NCBI GenBank assembly: GCA_963169195.1
Contig: CAUJDN010000066.1
Span: forward strand, 124,001 to 188,000
Origin: Acidobacteriota bacterium
Lineage (GTDB): Bacteria; Acidobacteriota; Vicinamibacteria; Vicinamibacterales; UBA2999
Length of the DNA stretch: 64,000 nucleotides
Direction: 5' to 3'
Position 1 is the stretch's first letter. Each line of letters begins with the position of its first letter. The position numbers and the translations under genes are program-made. The notes under the pieces are model-generated. The model was not told where the DNA came from. It saw only the letters and a program-made list of their open reading frames with translations, and made no database searches. Positions 14,058-25,123 of this stretch are shown here, one piece after another.

Positions 14058-14063
14058 TATAAT
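14058..14063 (+). promoter_or_regulatory. candidate -10 box (TATAAT) for clpC
   Basis: Exact TATAAT 26 nt before the clpC ATG; no convincing -35 seen. Confidence 0.3.
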
Positions 14064-14089
14064 GGCCGATAAGGGGGCCAGGGCGTCGG

Positions 14090-16534
<2,445 letters not shown>

Positions 16535-16596
16535 TCGACTGACGTGAAGTAGAATCAGGGGTTTAGATCCCCCTCGATCGGTTCCGGGGGGGAAGA

Positions 16597-19299
16597 GTGC
16601 CGACAGGTGTGTACGTGCGTCTTTCTCTAATCGTCGCCCTCTGGGCCTCCAGCGTGATGCCGGCCGTGGCCGGACCGGCGCCGGGGTCGGCCATGGCCTC
16701 CGTGCCGGCCGCCTCTGCGTCAGCGGGCGGGTCCGTCCAGGCCCCGGCGGCACAGACCGCGCCGATCCGCACCCCTCCGGACGGTGCGGCCCCGGTGGTC
16801 CGCTCGCTGGAGCTCCGATTCCACCCGGTGAACGAGTCGCTCATCGAGCCGCAGACCTATCTCTACTACATCCAGACGCAGGCGAGCCGGCCCAGCGACG
16901 GCGTCTGGGTGCCGTACGGCGACGCCACCGAGAAGGTGCTCCTCGAGGACTTCAAGCGGCTCTGGGGCACCAGCTTCCTGGACAACCTGTGGATTGAGGT
17001 GAACGACGACGCCTACCCGAACGGGGTGGTGGGCAAGCGCATCATCTACCACATGGAAGAGCGGCCTCGCGTGAAGATCGTGGACTACACCGGCTCGACG
17101 AAGGTCGAGCGCACGAAGGTGGACGAGAAGATGAAGGAGGCGGGCGTCTCGCTCCGCCTCGACTCGTTCCTGGACGAGGGCGTGGTCCGTCGGGTGAAGG
17201 GGATTGTCCAGGGGCTGATGGCGGAGAAGGGCTACGAGTTCGCCGAGGTGACCTCCGCGGTGGAGCCGCTGCCAGGTGGGCCGAAGCTGGTGAAGGTGGT
17301 CTTCGACGTGCAGGAAGGCCCGCAGGTGAAGGTGCGGGCCATCAACTTCGAGGGGAACTCGGCGATTGGCGACGGCCGCCTGAAGCGGCAGATGAGCGCC
17401 ACGAAGGAGCACTGGTTCCTGTCGTGGATCACGGGCCGCGGCAAGTACCAGGCGGCGAAGTTCGAGGAAGACGCCGACAAGATCATCGAGTTCTACCGCA
17501 ATCGGGGCTACGTGCAGGCGCGCGTCGGCCAGCCCGAGTTGAAGGTGCTGGAGGACAGCCCGGACCAGGAGACGCGCTGGGTCCAGCTCGACATCCCCAT
17601 CGACGAGGGTCCCCGGTTCAAGGTCGGCCAGTTCACGTTCGATGGCAACAGCGTCATCCGGTCCGAGTTCCTGCGGCCGCTGTTCAAGCTGGACCAGGGG
17701 GACTGGTACAGCGAGAAGCGGATCCGGGACGGCCTCATCAAGGCGCGGGAGGCCTACGGCGGCGGCGGCTACTTCGAGTTCACCGGCTTCCCGGATCTCG
17801 AGTTCCAGGAGGCGGCGGAGGGGCCCATCGCCGGGCCGGCCGAGCCCACGGTGAACGTCACCATGCGGCTCACGGAGGGCGAGCAGTACTTCGTCAACCG
17901 GCTGACCTTCACGGGCAACACGACCACGCGCGACAACGTGATCCGCCGTGAGATGCGGCTGCTCGAGGGGAACATCTTCAGCACCGAGGCGCTGAAGTTC
18001 AGCGTGCGGCGGCTGAACCAGCTCGGGTACTTCAAGCCCATCGAGGAGCAGGGCAGCCAGGCGGTGGACGTCCAGAAGACGCCCGGCACCAAGAACGAGG
18101 TGGACGTCACGCTGAAGCTCGAGGAACAGAACCGCAACCAGCTCACCTTCGGTGCGGGCGTGTCGCAGTTCGAGGGCTTCTTCGGTCAGCTGTCGTTCCA
18201 GACGGCCAACTTCCTCGGCCGCGGCGAGTCGCTCACGCTCTCGGTGCAGGTCGGTTCGCGCGCCGAGAACTACCAGCTCGCCTTCACGGAGCCGTTCCTG
18301 TTCGACCGGGCGATCACGGGCGGCTTCGACGTCTACAAGCGGACGCTGCGCTACATCGACCAGTTCACCCAGGAGGCCACGGGCGGCAACCTCACCACGG
18401 GCTTCCCGCTGGCGAACTTCTCGCGGATGTTCTTCACCTACAGCTACGAGCGGGTCCGCGTCTCGGAGCTGAACCCGTTCTACAACAATCCCGCGATCAT
18501 CGCGCAGAACCCGTTCCTGGCCGACTCGCTGCTCCTCGGCGCCGGCGGTCGCCGGACCATCAGCAAGGTCACGCCCAGCTTCATCCACAACACCATCGAC
18601 AACCCGATCTTCCCGAACATGGGCCGCCGCATCACCTCGAGCTTCGATTTCGCGGGGCCTGGCGGGAACACCTACTTCATCAAGCCCCGCTTCGAGGCGG
18701 TGCAGCTGTGGCGGGTGACGCCGCGCACCACGTTCGGCGTGCGGGGGCAGATCGAGTACGTCCGGCCCTACGGCGACACCGAGAACCTTCCCATCTACGA
18801 GACGCTGTTCCTCGGCGGCGAGTACAGCGTGCGCGGGTTCGACATCCGCTCCATCGGCCCCCGCGACCTGAACACGGGCCTCGTGCTGGGCGGCAACAAG
18901 AGCCTGCTCTTCAACGCGGAGTACATGATCTCCATCGCCGGACCGGTCCGCCTCATCCTGTTCTACGACGCCGGCCAGGTACGGGTCCGCGGAGAGCCGT
19001 TCGCGATGAAGGAGGACATCACCGAAGTGGTGCGGGACCCGTCGACCGTCCTCACCGATCCGTTCAACCCGGGCTACCTGGCGAATCCGAACGCGCCCCC
19101 GCCCACCCAGCGCGTGGTGGGGGAGCGCAGCGCGTTCAAGACGTCCACCGGTGCCGAGATCCGGTTCTTCATGCCGGTGCTCAACGTGCCCTTCCGGCTG
19201 ATCTTCGCCTTCAATCCGCAGCGCGGGGGCGTCTACACGAACAGCCTGCGGCCGGCGAAGGCGTTCCAGTTCCGGTTCGCGGTGGGCTCGACGTTCTGA
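16597..19299 (+). CDS. bamA: outer membrane protein assembly factor BamA
   Basis: POTRA-like repeats (GPQVKVRAINFEGNSAIGDGRLKRQM; FVNRLTFTGNTTTRDNVIRREMRLLEGNIFS) and C-terminal Omp85 barrel (FLGGEYSVRGFDIRSIGPRD). Confidence 0.95.
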   Translation: MPTGVYVRLSLIVALWASSVMPAVAGPAPGSAMASVPAASASAGGSVQAPAAQTAPIRTPPDGAAPVVRSLELRFHPVNESLIEPQTYLYYIQTQASRPSDGVWVPYGDATEKVLLEDFKRLWGTSFLDNLWIEVNDDAYPNGVVGKRIIYHMEERPRVKIVDYTGSTKVERTKVDEKMKEAGVSLRLDSFLDEGVVRRVKGIVQGLMAEKGYEFAEVTSAVEPLPGGPKLVKVVFDVQEGPQVKVRAINFEGNSAIGDGRLKRQMSATKEHWFLSWITGRGKYQAAKFEEDADKIIEFYRNRGYVQARVGQPELKVLEDSPDQETRWVQLDIPIDEGPRFKVGQFTFDGNSVIRSEFLRPLFKLDQGDWYSEKRIRDGLIKAREAYGGGGYFEFTGFPDLEFQEAAEGPIAGPAEPTVNVTMRLTEGEQYFVNRLTFTGNTTTRDNVIRREMRLLEGNIFSTEALKFSVRRLNQLGYFKPIEEQGSQAVDVQKTPGTKNEVDVTLKLEEQNRNQLTFGAGVSQFEGFFGQLSFQTANFLGRGESLTLSVQVGSRAENYQLAFTEPFLFDRAITGGFDVYKRTLRYIDQFTQEATGGNLTTGFPLANFSRMFFTYSYERVRVSELNPFYNNPAIIAQNPFLADSLLLGAGGRRTISKVTPSFIHNTIDNPIFPNMGRRITSSFDFAGPGGNTYFIKPRFEAVQLWRVTPRTTFGVRGQIEYVRPYGDTENLPIYETLFLGGEYSVRGFDIRSIGPRDLNTGLVLGGNKSLLFNAEYMISIAGPVRLILFYDAGQVRVRGEPFAMKEDITEVVRDPSTVLTDPFNPGYLANPNAPPPTQRVVGERSAFKTSTGAEIRFFMPVLNVPFRLIFAFNPQRGGVYTNSLRPAKAFQFRFAVGSTF

Positions 19300-19305
19300 C
19301 GCCGC

Positions 19306-19722
19306 TCAGGGGTGAACGACGGTGATCGCGTAGGTCGTGTTCTCGGTCAGCCGGCCCACGTCGTAGACGCGGACGCACAGGACGGCGGAGGCGGAGAGGT
19401 TGCCGTAGAGGACCGTGTTCAGCACGGCCGCGTCGCTGGCGGTGACCGTGGTGCAGCTGGTGCCGTTCCACACGCCGAGCAGGAACCCGACGACGGTGGC
19501 GCTGTCGGGGCCGACCGCGGTGAGCGTCGCGGTGATGTTGCCGGCCATGGCGCCCGTGAACGTGTGCGTGGCGGCGCCGTTCGGATTGATGGCGCCGCTG
19601 AAGGTTTCCGTGACCGGCGGGTCGGTGGGAGTCGTCGGAGTCGTGGGCTGGTCGTCACTGCAGGCCGGCATCGCGGCCAGCGCGACGACGAACGGCAGCA
19701 GGCGGAACACGGAACGGAACAT
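19306..19722 (-). CDS. putative secreted lipoprotein, unknown function
   Basis: Signal peptide plus lipobox-like segment MFRSVFRLLPFVVALAAMPACSDDQPTTPTTPTDPP followed by a Thr/Ala-rich beta-type domain. Confidence 0.65.
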   Translation of the reverse strand: MFRSVFRLLPFVVALAAMPACSDDQPTTPTTPTDPPVTETFSGAINPNGAATHTFTGAMAGNITATLTAVGPDSATVVGFLLGVWNGTSCTTVTASDAAVLNTVLYGNLSASAVLCVRVYDVGRLTENTTYAITVVHP

Positions 19723-19775
19723 GAAAGTAGTATAAGATGCCGGGTTGGTCATTGCATACGAAAGGATTGACTGGA

Positions 19776-20399
19776 ATGAGAGCCTTCGCCGTTGTCGGCA
19801 CGATTACCCTGATGGGGGCCGCGCCCGTGTTCGCACAGGCGCCGGCGGCGCCCGCGCCGCAGGCCCCGGCGCCCGCCCCGGCGGTACCGGCGGCACAGCC
19901 CGCCCCGCCGCGCCCCTTCCCCGAAGGCTCGAAGGTCGCCTACGTCGTCCTGCAGCGCATCGCGAACGAGTCGGCGGAGGGCAAGGCCGCGACGACGAGG
20001 ATCCAGGCGCTCCAGCAGAAGAAGGCCGCGGAGCTGAACGACAAGAACAAGCAGCTGCAGACCGCGCAGCAGAAGCTCGAGAAGGAGGCCGGCGTCCTCA
20101 GCGTGACGGCCGCGGGCGAACTGCAGAAGCAGGTGGAGCGCCTGCAGGTCGAGATCCAGCGGTTCACGCAGGACGCGCAGGCCGAGGTCCAGGAGCTCCA
20201 GCAGCAACTGCAGCAGGAGTTCCAGGTGAGGCTCGAGCCCGTGCTCCAGGAACTCGGGCGCGACAAGGGGCTGCACTTCATCTTCAACGGCCCCGACGCC
20301 GGGCTCGTGTGGGCCGATGCGGCGCTCGACATCTCCGCGGATGTCATCAAGAGGCTCGACGCGGCCAAGCCGGCCGGCGGCAAGCCCCCGGTGCAGTGA
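19776..20399 (+). CDS. OmpH/Skp-family periplasmic chaperone
   Basis: Signal peptide, AQAPAAPAPQAP linker, VAYVVLQRIANESAEGKAATTRIQALQQKKAAELNDKNKQLQTAQQKLEKE coiled coil, then LQELGRDKGLHFIFNGPDAGLVWADAALDIS; position after bamA. Confidence 0.9.
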   Translation: MRAFAVVGTITLMGAAPVFAQAPAAPAPQAPAPAPAVPAAQPAPPRPFPEGSKVAYVVLQRIANESAEGKAATTRIQALQQKKAAELNDKNKQLQTAQQKLEKEAGVLSVTAAGELQKQVERLQVEIQRFTQDAQAEVQELQQQLQQEFQVRLEPVLQELGRDKGLHFIFNGPDAGLVWADAALDISADVIKRLDAAKPAGGKPPVQ

Positions 20400-21646
20400 G
20401 CGCCGGCATCCCACGGGTCCTCGACCGTCTCTGCCGGCGCTTCCCCTCGCTGCTCGTCGATCGCATCGACGAGCACGAGCCGGGCAGGCGCATGGTGGGC
20501 GTCAAGAACGTCACCGTCAACGAGGAGTTCTTCCAGGGCCACTATCCGGGCACGCCGCTGCTGCCGGCCGTCCTCACCGTCGAGGCGCTGGCGCAGGTGG
20601 CGACGCTGCTGCTCGTCGAGGAGCGGGGCGGGCGCCCGGCCGGCCAGGTCGCGCTCCGGGGCGTGGACCGGGCGAAGTTCCGGCGCCAGGTCGTGCCGGG
20701 CGATTGCCTCCACCTGGAAGTCACGCTCGCCGACCGCAGCGGGCCACTGGTGCGCGTGCACGGCGTCGCGTCGGTGGGCGGGCAGACGGTGGCCGAGGCC
20801 GAGCTGCTGCTGGCGGCCTACCCGGAGAGCCCGCAGGTCGACACGTCGGCGCGTGTGCATCCCGACGCGCGCGTGGGCGACGGCACGGTGATCGGGCCGT
20901 TCGCCGTGATTGGCCCCGGAGTCGTGCTGGGCCGAGGCGTGCGCGTGGGCGCCTCCGCCGTCATCGAGGGCCACACCGTCGTCGGCGACGGGACCGAGGT
21001 GTTCCCGTTTGCCTCGATCGGCCTGCCGCCGCAGGACCTCAAGTACCGCGGGGAGGACACCCGTCTGGTCATCGGCCAGCGCAACATCTTCCGCGAGTTC
21101 GTCACCGTCCATCGCGGGACGGCCGGCGGCGGTGGCCAGACCACCATCGGCGACGACAACCTCTTCATGGCCTACGCCCACGTGGCACACGACTGCCGCA
21201 TCGGGAACCACACCATCTTCGGGAACGGCGCCACGCTGGGCGGCCATGTGTCGGTCGGGGATTTCGCGACGATCAGCGCCTACTCGGGCGTGCACCAGTT
21301 CTGCCGCGTCGGCCGCCATGCGTTCATCGGCGGTTACTCGGTGGTGACGAAGGACGCGCTGCCGTTCGCGAAGTCGGTGGGCAACCGCGCACGCCTGTAC
21401 GGCCTGAACAAGATCGGGCTCATCCGGCGGGGATTCACCGAAGAGCGCGTGGGCCAGCTCAGGCGCGCCTACCGCTACCTGCTCCAGTCGAAGCTGAACA
21501 CCACCCAGGCGCTGCAGCACATCGAGCAGGACCCGACGCTCGCCTGCGAGGAGGTCGCCTACCTGGTGGAGTTCATCCGTACGGCAACCCGGGGGGCCAT
21601 CCTGCGCCGCGGCGGCCGCCGCTCGGACGACTCCACGGACGACTAG
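20396..21646 (+). CDS. apparent bifunctional fusion: FabZ-like 3-hydroxyacyl-ACP dehydratase plus LpxA (acyl-ACP--UDP-N-acetylglucosamine O-acyltransferase)
   Basis: GTG at 20396 overlapping the ompH stop; FabZ motifs RFPSLLVDRI, GHYPGTPLLPAVLTVEALAQ; then LpxA VHPDARVGDGTVIGPFAVIG..., FMAYAHVAHDCRIGNHTIFGNGATLGGHVSVGDFATISAYSGVHQFCRVG, GLIRRGFTEE. Confidence 0.88.
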   Translation: MSAGIPRVLDRLCRRFPSLLVDRIDEHEPGRRMVGVKNVTVNEEFFQGHYPGTPLLPAVLTVEALAQVATLLLVEERGGRPAGQVALRGVDRAKFRRQVVPGDCLHLEVTLADRSGPLVRVHGVASVGGQTVAEAELLLAAYPESPQVDTSARVHPDARVGDGTVIGPFAVIGPGVVLGRGVRVGASAVIEGHTVVGDGTEVFPFASIGLPPQDLKYRGEDTRLVIGQRNIFREFVTVHRGTAGGGGQTTIGDDNLFMAYAHVAHDCRIGNHTIFGNGATLGGHVSVGDFATISAYSGVHQFCRVGRHAFIGGYSVVTKDALPFAKSVGNRARLYGLNKIGLIRRGFTEERVGQLRRAYRYLLQSKLNTTQALQHIEQDPTLACEEVAYLVEFIRTATRGAILRRGGRRSDDSTDD

Positions 21647-21652
21647 GGCGCT

Positions 21653-22492
21653 ATGAAGCTGGGCCTGATCGCCGGCAACGGCCGGTTCCCGTTCCTGGTG
21701 CTGGACGCGGCTCGAGCGATGGGCCACGAGGTGACGGTCGTGGCCATCCGGGAAGAGGCGTCGACGGCGATCGAGCAGGCGGCGGCGACCGCGGGGCCCC
21801 CGGCGTCGGTTCACTGGATCGGGCTCGGACAGCTGGGCGGCTGGCTGAAGATCCTGAATGCGGCCGGCGTCTCGCGCGCCGTGATGGCCGGCCAGGTCAA
21901 GCACACCAAGCTCTTTGGCGGTATCGTCCCCGACCTGACGGGCCTCGCGGTCCTGACGCGGCTGAAGGCGCGCAACACCGACGCCATCATCGCGGCGGTG
22001 GCCGACGTGATGCGGGACCACGGCGTCGAGCTCATCGACTCCACGGCCCTGCTGCAGCCCATGCTGGCGAGCGAGGGGGTAATGACCCGGCGGCATCCCA
22101 CCGAGGACGAGGAGAAGGACCTGGCGTTCGGCTACCGGATGGCCGATGCGATCGCGGGGCTCGACATCGGGCAGGCGATCGCCGTGAAGCACCAGGCCGT
22201 CGTGGCGGTGGAGGCCATGGAAGGGACCGACGACACCATCGCGCGGGCCGGGCACCTCGCCGGGCCCGGCGTGGCGATCGTCAAGGTGGCCAAGCCCGGG
22301 CAGGACATGCGGTTCGACGTGCCGGTGGTCGGCCTGGCCACGATTCAGGCCATGCGCCTGGCCGGTGCCACGCTGTTGTCGGTGGACGCCGGGAAGACTC
22401 TGATGTTCGACCGCGACGACATGGTGGCGTCTGCCGACGACGCGGGGATTGCCATCGTGGGACGCCCGCAGGCGGCGAAGGAGAAGCCGTGA
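21653..22492 (+). CDS. lpxI: UDP-2,3-diacylglucosamine pyrophosphatase LpxI (DUF1009)
   Basis: [70 protein letters not shown]. Confidence 0.92.
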   Translation: MKLGLIAGNGRFPFLVLDAARAMGHEVTVVAIREEASTAIEQAAATAGPPASVHWIGLGQLGGWLKILNAAGVSRAVMAGQVKHTKLFGGIVPDLTGLAVLTRLKARNTDAIIAAVADVMRDHGVELIDSTALLQPMLASEGVMTRRHPTEDEEKDLAFGYRMADAIAGLDIGQAIAVKHQAVVAVEAMEGTDDTIARAGHLAGPGVAIVKVAKPGQDMRFDVPVVGLATIQAMRLAGATLLSVDAGKTLMFDRDDMVASADDAGIAIVGRPQAAKEKP

Positions 22493-23460
22493 GTGTCGCC
22501 CCCCTTCGGGTTGCGGTCGTGGGCGTGGGGCACCTGGGCCAGCACCACGCGCGCGTCCTGGCCTCGATGCCTGGCGTCTCGCTCGTGGGCGTCGTGGACG
22601 CCGACACGGACCGTGCGGCCGAGATTGCCCGTGCCCACGGGTCCGACGCGATCGGCCGCGTGGAGGACCTGGTGGGGCGCGTGGACGCGGTGAGCGTTGC
22701 CGTGCCGACCGAGGCGCACGCAGCCGTGGCCATTCCCCTGATGGCCGCGGGCATCCACGTGTTGGTCGAGAAGCCGATGACGCGCGCGCTGGAGGAGGCC
22801 GATCGCCTGCTCGAGGCCGCACGCCGGGCCGGCGTCGTCCTGGCGGTGGGGCACATCGAGCACTTCAACCCCGCGGTCGAGGCCGCGCGCCTCCACCTGC
22901 GCGAGCCCCGCTTCATCGAGGTGCATCGCCTGGGCACGTTTCCGGCACGCAGCCTCGACATCGACGTGGTCTTCGACTTGATGATCCACGACATCGGGCT
23001 GGTGCTCGACCTCGTGCGGAGCGACGTGGTCGGCATCGAAGCCGTCGGCGTGCCCGTGCTGACGCCGCGCGTGGACATCGCCAATGCCCGGCTGAAGTTC
23101 GCCAACGGCTGCATCGCGAACCTCACGGCGAGCCGCATCAGCCGTGAGCAGGTTCGGAAGATCCGGTTCTTCCAGCGCAGCAGCTACTTGTCCATCGACT
23201 ACAAGGCCCAGGAAGTCGAGGTCTGGCGCCTCGTCCCCCAGGCGGGCGCCATGCCGCGCATCGACGGCGGCAAGCTGGACGTGAGGAAGGACGAGCCCCT
23301 GCGGCGCGAGTTGGAGGACTTCACTGTCGCGGTGCGGGAGCGCCGGTCTCCAGGCGTGACGGGCGAGCAGGGGCGGGCCGCGCTGGTGCTGGCCAACGAG
23401 ATTGTCTCGCGGATGAGCGAGGCTCAGGCGGCGTTCGAGACCGGGGAGCCCTCATCATGA
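22489..23460 (+). CDS. Gfo/Idh/MocA family oxidoreductase
   Basis: [51 protein letters not shown]. Confidence 0.93.
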   Translation: MSVAPLRVAVVGVGHLGQHHARVLASMPGVSLVGVVDADTDRAAEIARAHGSDAIGRVEDLVGRVDAVSVAVPTEAHAAVAIPLMAAGIHVLVEKPMTRALEEADRLLEAARRAGVVLAVGHIEHFNPAVEAARLHLREPRFIEVHRLGTFPARSLDIDVVFDLMIHDIGLVLDLVRSDVVGIEAVGVPVLTPRVDIANARLKFANGCIANLTASRISREQVRKIRFFQRSSYLSIDYKAQEVEVWRLVPQAGAMPRIDGGKLDVRKDEPLRRELEDFTVAVRERRSPGVTGEQGRAALVLANEIVSRMSEAQAAFETGEPSS

Positions 23461-24335
23461 TGGAGATCGAGATCAACACCGCCATCGCCGAGCGCGCGCG
23501 GGCCGGCGACCGGCTGACCGCGGCCGAACTCGAGGAGCTCGACGCCTCGGACCTGCTGTCTTTGGGGATGCTCGCCGACGAGGCCCGGCGTGCCCGTGTG
23601 GGCGACACGGTGAGCTTCGTGCGGGTCCTGGATGTCGCGACGGGCGCGCCCCTGGACGACACGTTGCGGGCGCGCGCGGCCTCGTGCGGCGAGGCCCGCC
23701 TGGCGGCTCCCGCTGACACGCTGAGGGCGACCGCCGACCTGATCCGGCGCACCCGCGCGCTCCTTGGCGCGGGCGTGCGCGTCACGGGTTTCTCGCTGGC
23801 CGACCTCACGTCACGGCCCTGGGGACCGCTGGGCGAGACGCTTGCCGTGCTAAAGGCCGCCGGGCTGGATGCCATTGCCGAAGCGCCCGTGGATCTCGTG
23901 ACGCCGGAGCAGGTGGCGGCGGTGCGTGCCGCGGGTCTCGGCCTGGGGGTCCTGTCGGTGCACCGCCTGGACGAGGCGGGGCGCCTGGGGGTCCTCGAGC
24001 GGGCACGAGCCGTCATCGAGACCAATCCGCACGTGACGAGGTTTGCACCGCTGCCGCGCGAGCAGGCGGTGGCGGCCCCGACGACCGGCTACAACGACGT
24101 GCGCCTGGTGGCGCTGGCGCGACTGGCCCTGCCCCAGGCGCGGACCATCCAGGTGGACTGGCAGCAGTACGGACCGAAGCTCGCACAGGTGGCGCTCACG
24201 TTCGGCGCCAACCACCTGGATCGCGTTGCGGCCGGCGACGATCCGGCCCTCGGATGGCGCCGCGCCAGCGTCGAAGACGTGCGGCGGAACATCGAGGCCG
24301 CCGGCTTCAGGCCGGTCGAGCGGGGACCCGCATGA
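23457..24335 (+). CDS. MqnE/MqnC-like protein lacking the radical-SAM CxxxCxxC motif
   Basis: MqnE-like N-terminus (RLTAAELEELDASDLLSLGMLADEAR) and C-terminus (VQQYGPKLAQVALTFGANHLDRV-type segment: IQVDWQQYGPKLAQVALTFGANHLDRVAAGDD); only one Cys in the whole protein; directly upstream of mqnA. Confidence 0.75.
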   Translation: MMEIEINTAIAERARAGDRLTAAELEELDASDLLSLGMLADEARRARVGDTVSFVRVLDVATGAPLDDTLRARAASCGEARLAAPADTLRATADLIRRTRALLGAGVRVTGFSLADLTSRPWGPLGETLAVLKAAGLDAIAEAPVDLVTPEQVAAVRAAGLGLGVLSVHRLDEAGRLGVLERARAVIETNPHVTRFAPLPREQAVAAPTTGYNDVRLVALARLALPQARTIQVDWQQYGPKLAQVALTFGANHLDRVAAGDDPALGWRRASVEDVRRNIEAAGFRPVERGPA

Positions 24336-25123
24336 GGCCCGCCCGCCTCGGGGCCGTGTCGTACCTGAACACGAAGCCCCTCGTGCGCGGCCTCGAGGCA
24401 CACCCCGACCTGTTCGATCTCCGCTTCGACGTGCCCTCGACCTGCGCCACGCTGCTGCACGAGGCCTGCGTGGATGTCGGGCTGATTCCGGCCATCGAGT
24501 ACCTGCGCGGCGACTACCGCATCGTGCCCGGCATCGCGATTGGCTCGGACGGTCTCGTGGACTCGGTCGCGGTCTTCTCGAAGGTGCCCATCGAGCAGAT
24601 CCGGACCCTGGCCCTGGACATCAGCTCACGGACATCCGTGGCTCTCACCCGCATCCTCTGCGCGAAGCACTGGGGGATTGCGCCCGCGTTCACGCCTGCC
24701 GAGCCGGACGTGGCCAGGATGCTGGCGCGGGCGGATGCCGCGCTGGTCATCGGCGACCCCGCGCTCGACATCGACCCCGCGCGGGTGGGCGCCGTGAAGA
24801 TCGACCTCGGCGAGGCATGGAAGGCCATGACCGGCCTGCCGTTCGTCTACGCCGCCTGGACGGGCCGGGACGGGGCGCTGGACCAGGAACAGGTTGCGGT
24901 GCTGCAAGCCGCGCGGGCCCGCGGCGAGTCCGAACTCGAGGTCATCGCCCGTGAAAACGCCCCCGGTGACACCGTCGGCGCCGGGAAGGTGCTGCGCTAC
25001 CTGCGTGATACTCTCAGGTACGGGCTCGGCGTGCGCGAGATCGCCGGCCTCGAGCGCTTCCACGAGTTGGCCGTGGAGCTGGGCCTCGCGCCCACCCGGC
25101 GGCCCATCCGGTTCTTCGCATGA
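24332..25123 (+). CDS. mqnA: chorismate dehydratase MqnA
   Basis: RLGAVSYLNTKPLVRGLE, DVGLIPAIEYLRG, LVIGDPALDI, WKAMTGLPFVYAAWTGR. Confidence 0.93.
   Translation: MRPARLGAVSYLNTKPLVRGLEAHPDLFDLRFDVPSTCATLLHEACVDVGLIPAIEYLRGDYRIVPGIAIGSDGLVDSVAVFSKVPIEQIRTLALDISSRTSVALTRILCAKHWGIAPAFTPAEPDVARMLARADAALVIGDPALDIDPARVGAVKIDLGEAWKAMTGLPFVYAAWTGRDGALDQEQVAVLQAARARGESELEVIARENAPGDTVGAGKVLRYLRDTLRYGLGVREIAGLERFHELAVELGLAPTRRPIRFFA

Noticed and set aside
16535-16596. Possible intrinsic terminator and TAGAAT promoter between clpC and bamA
   Set aside because: G/C runs (aggggtttagatcccc, ccgggggggaag) suggest weak pairing, but no U-tract and no good -35; too weak to annotate.
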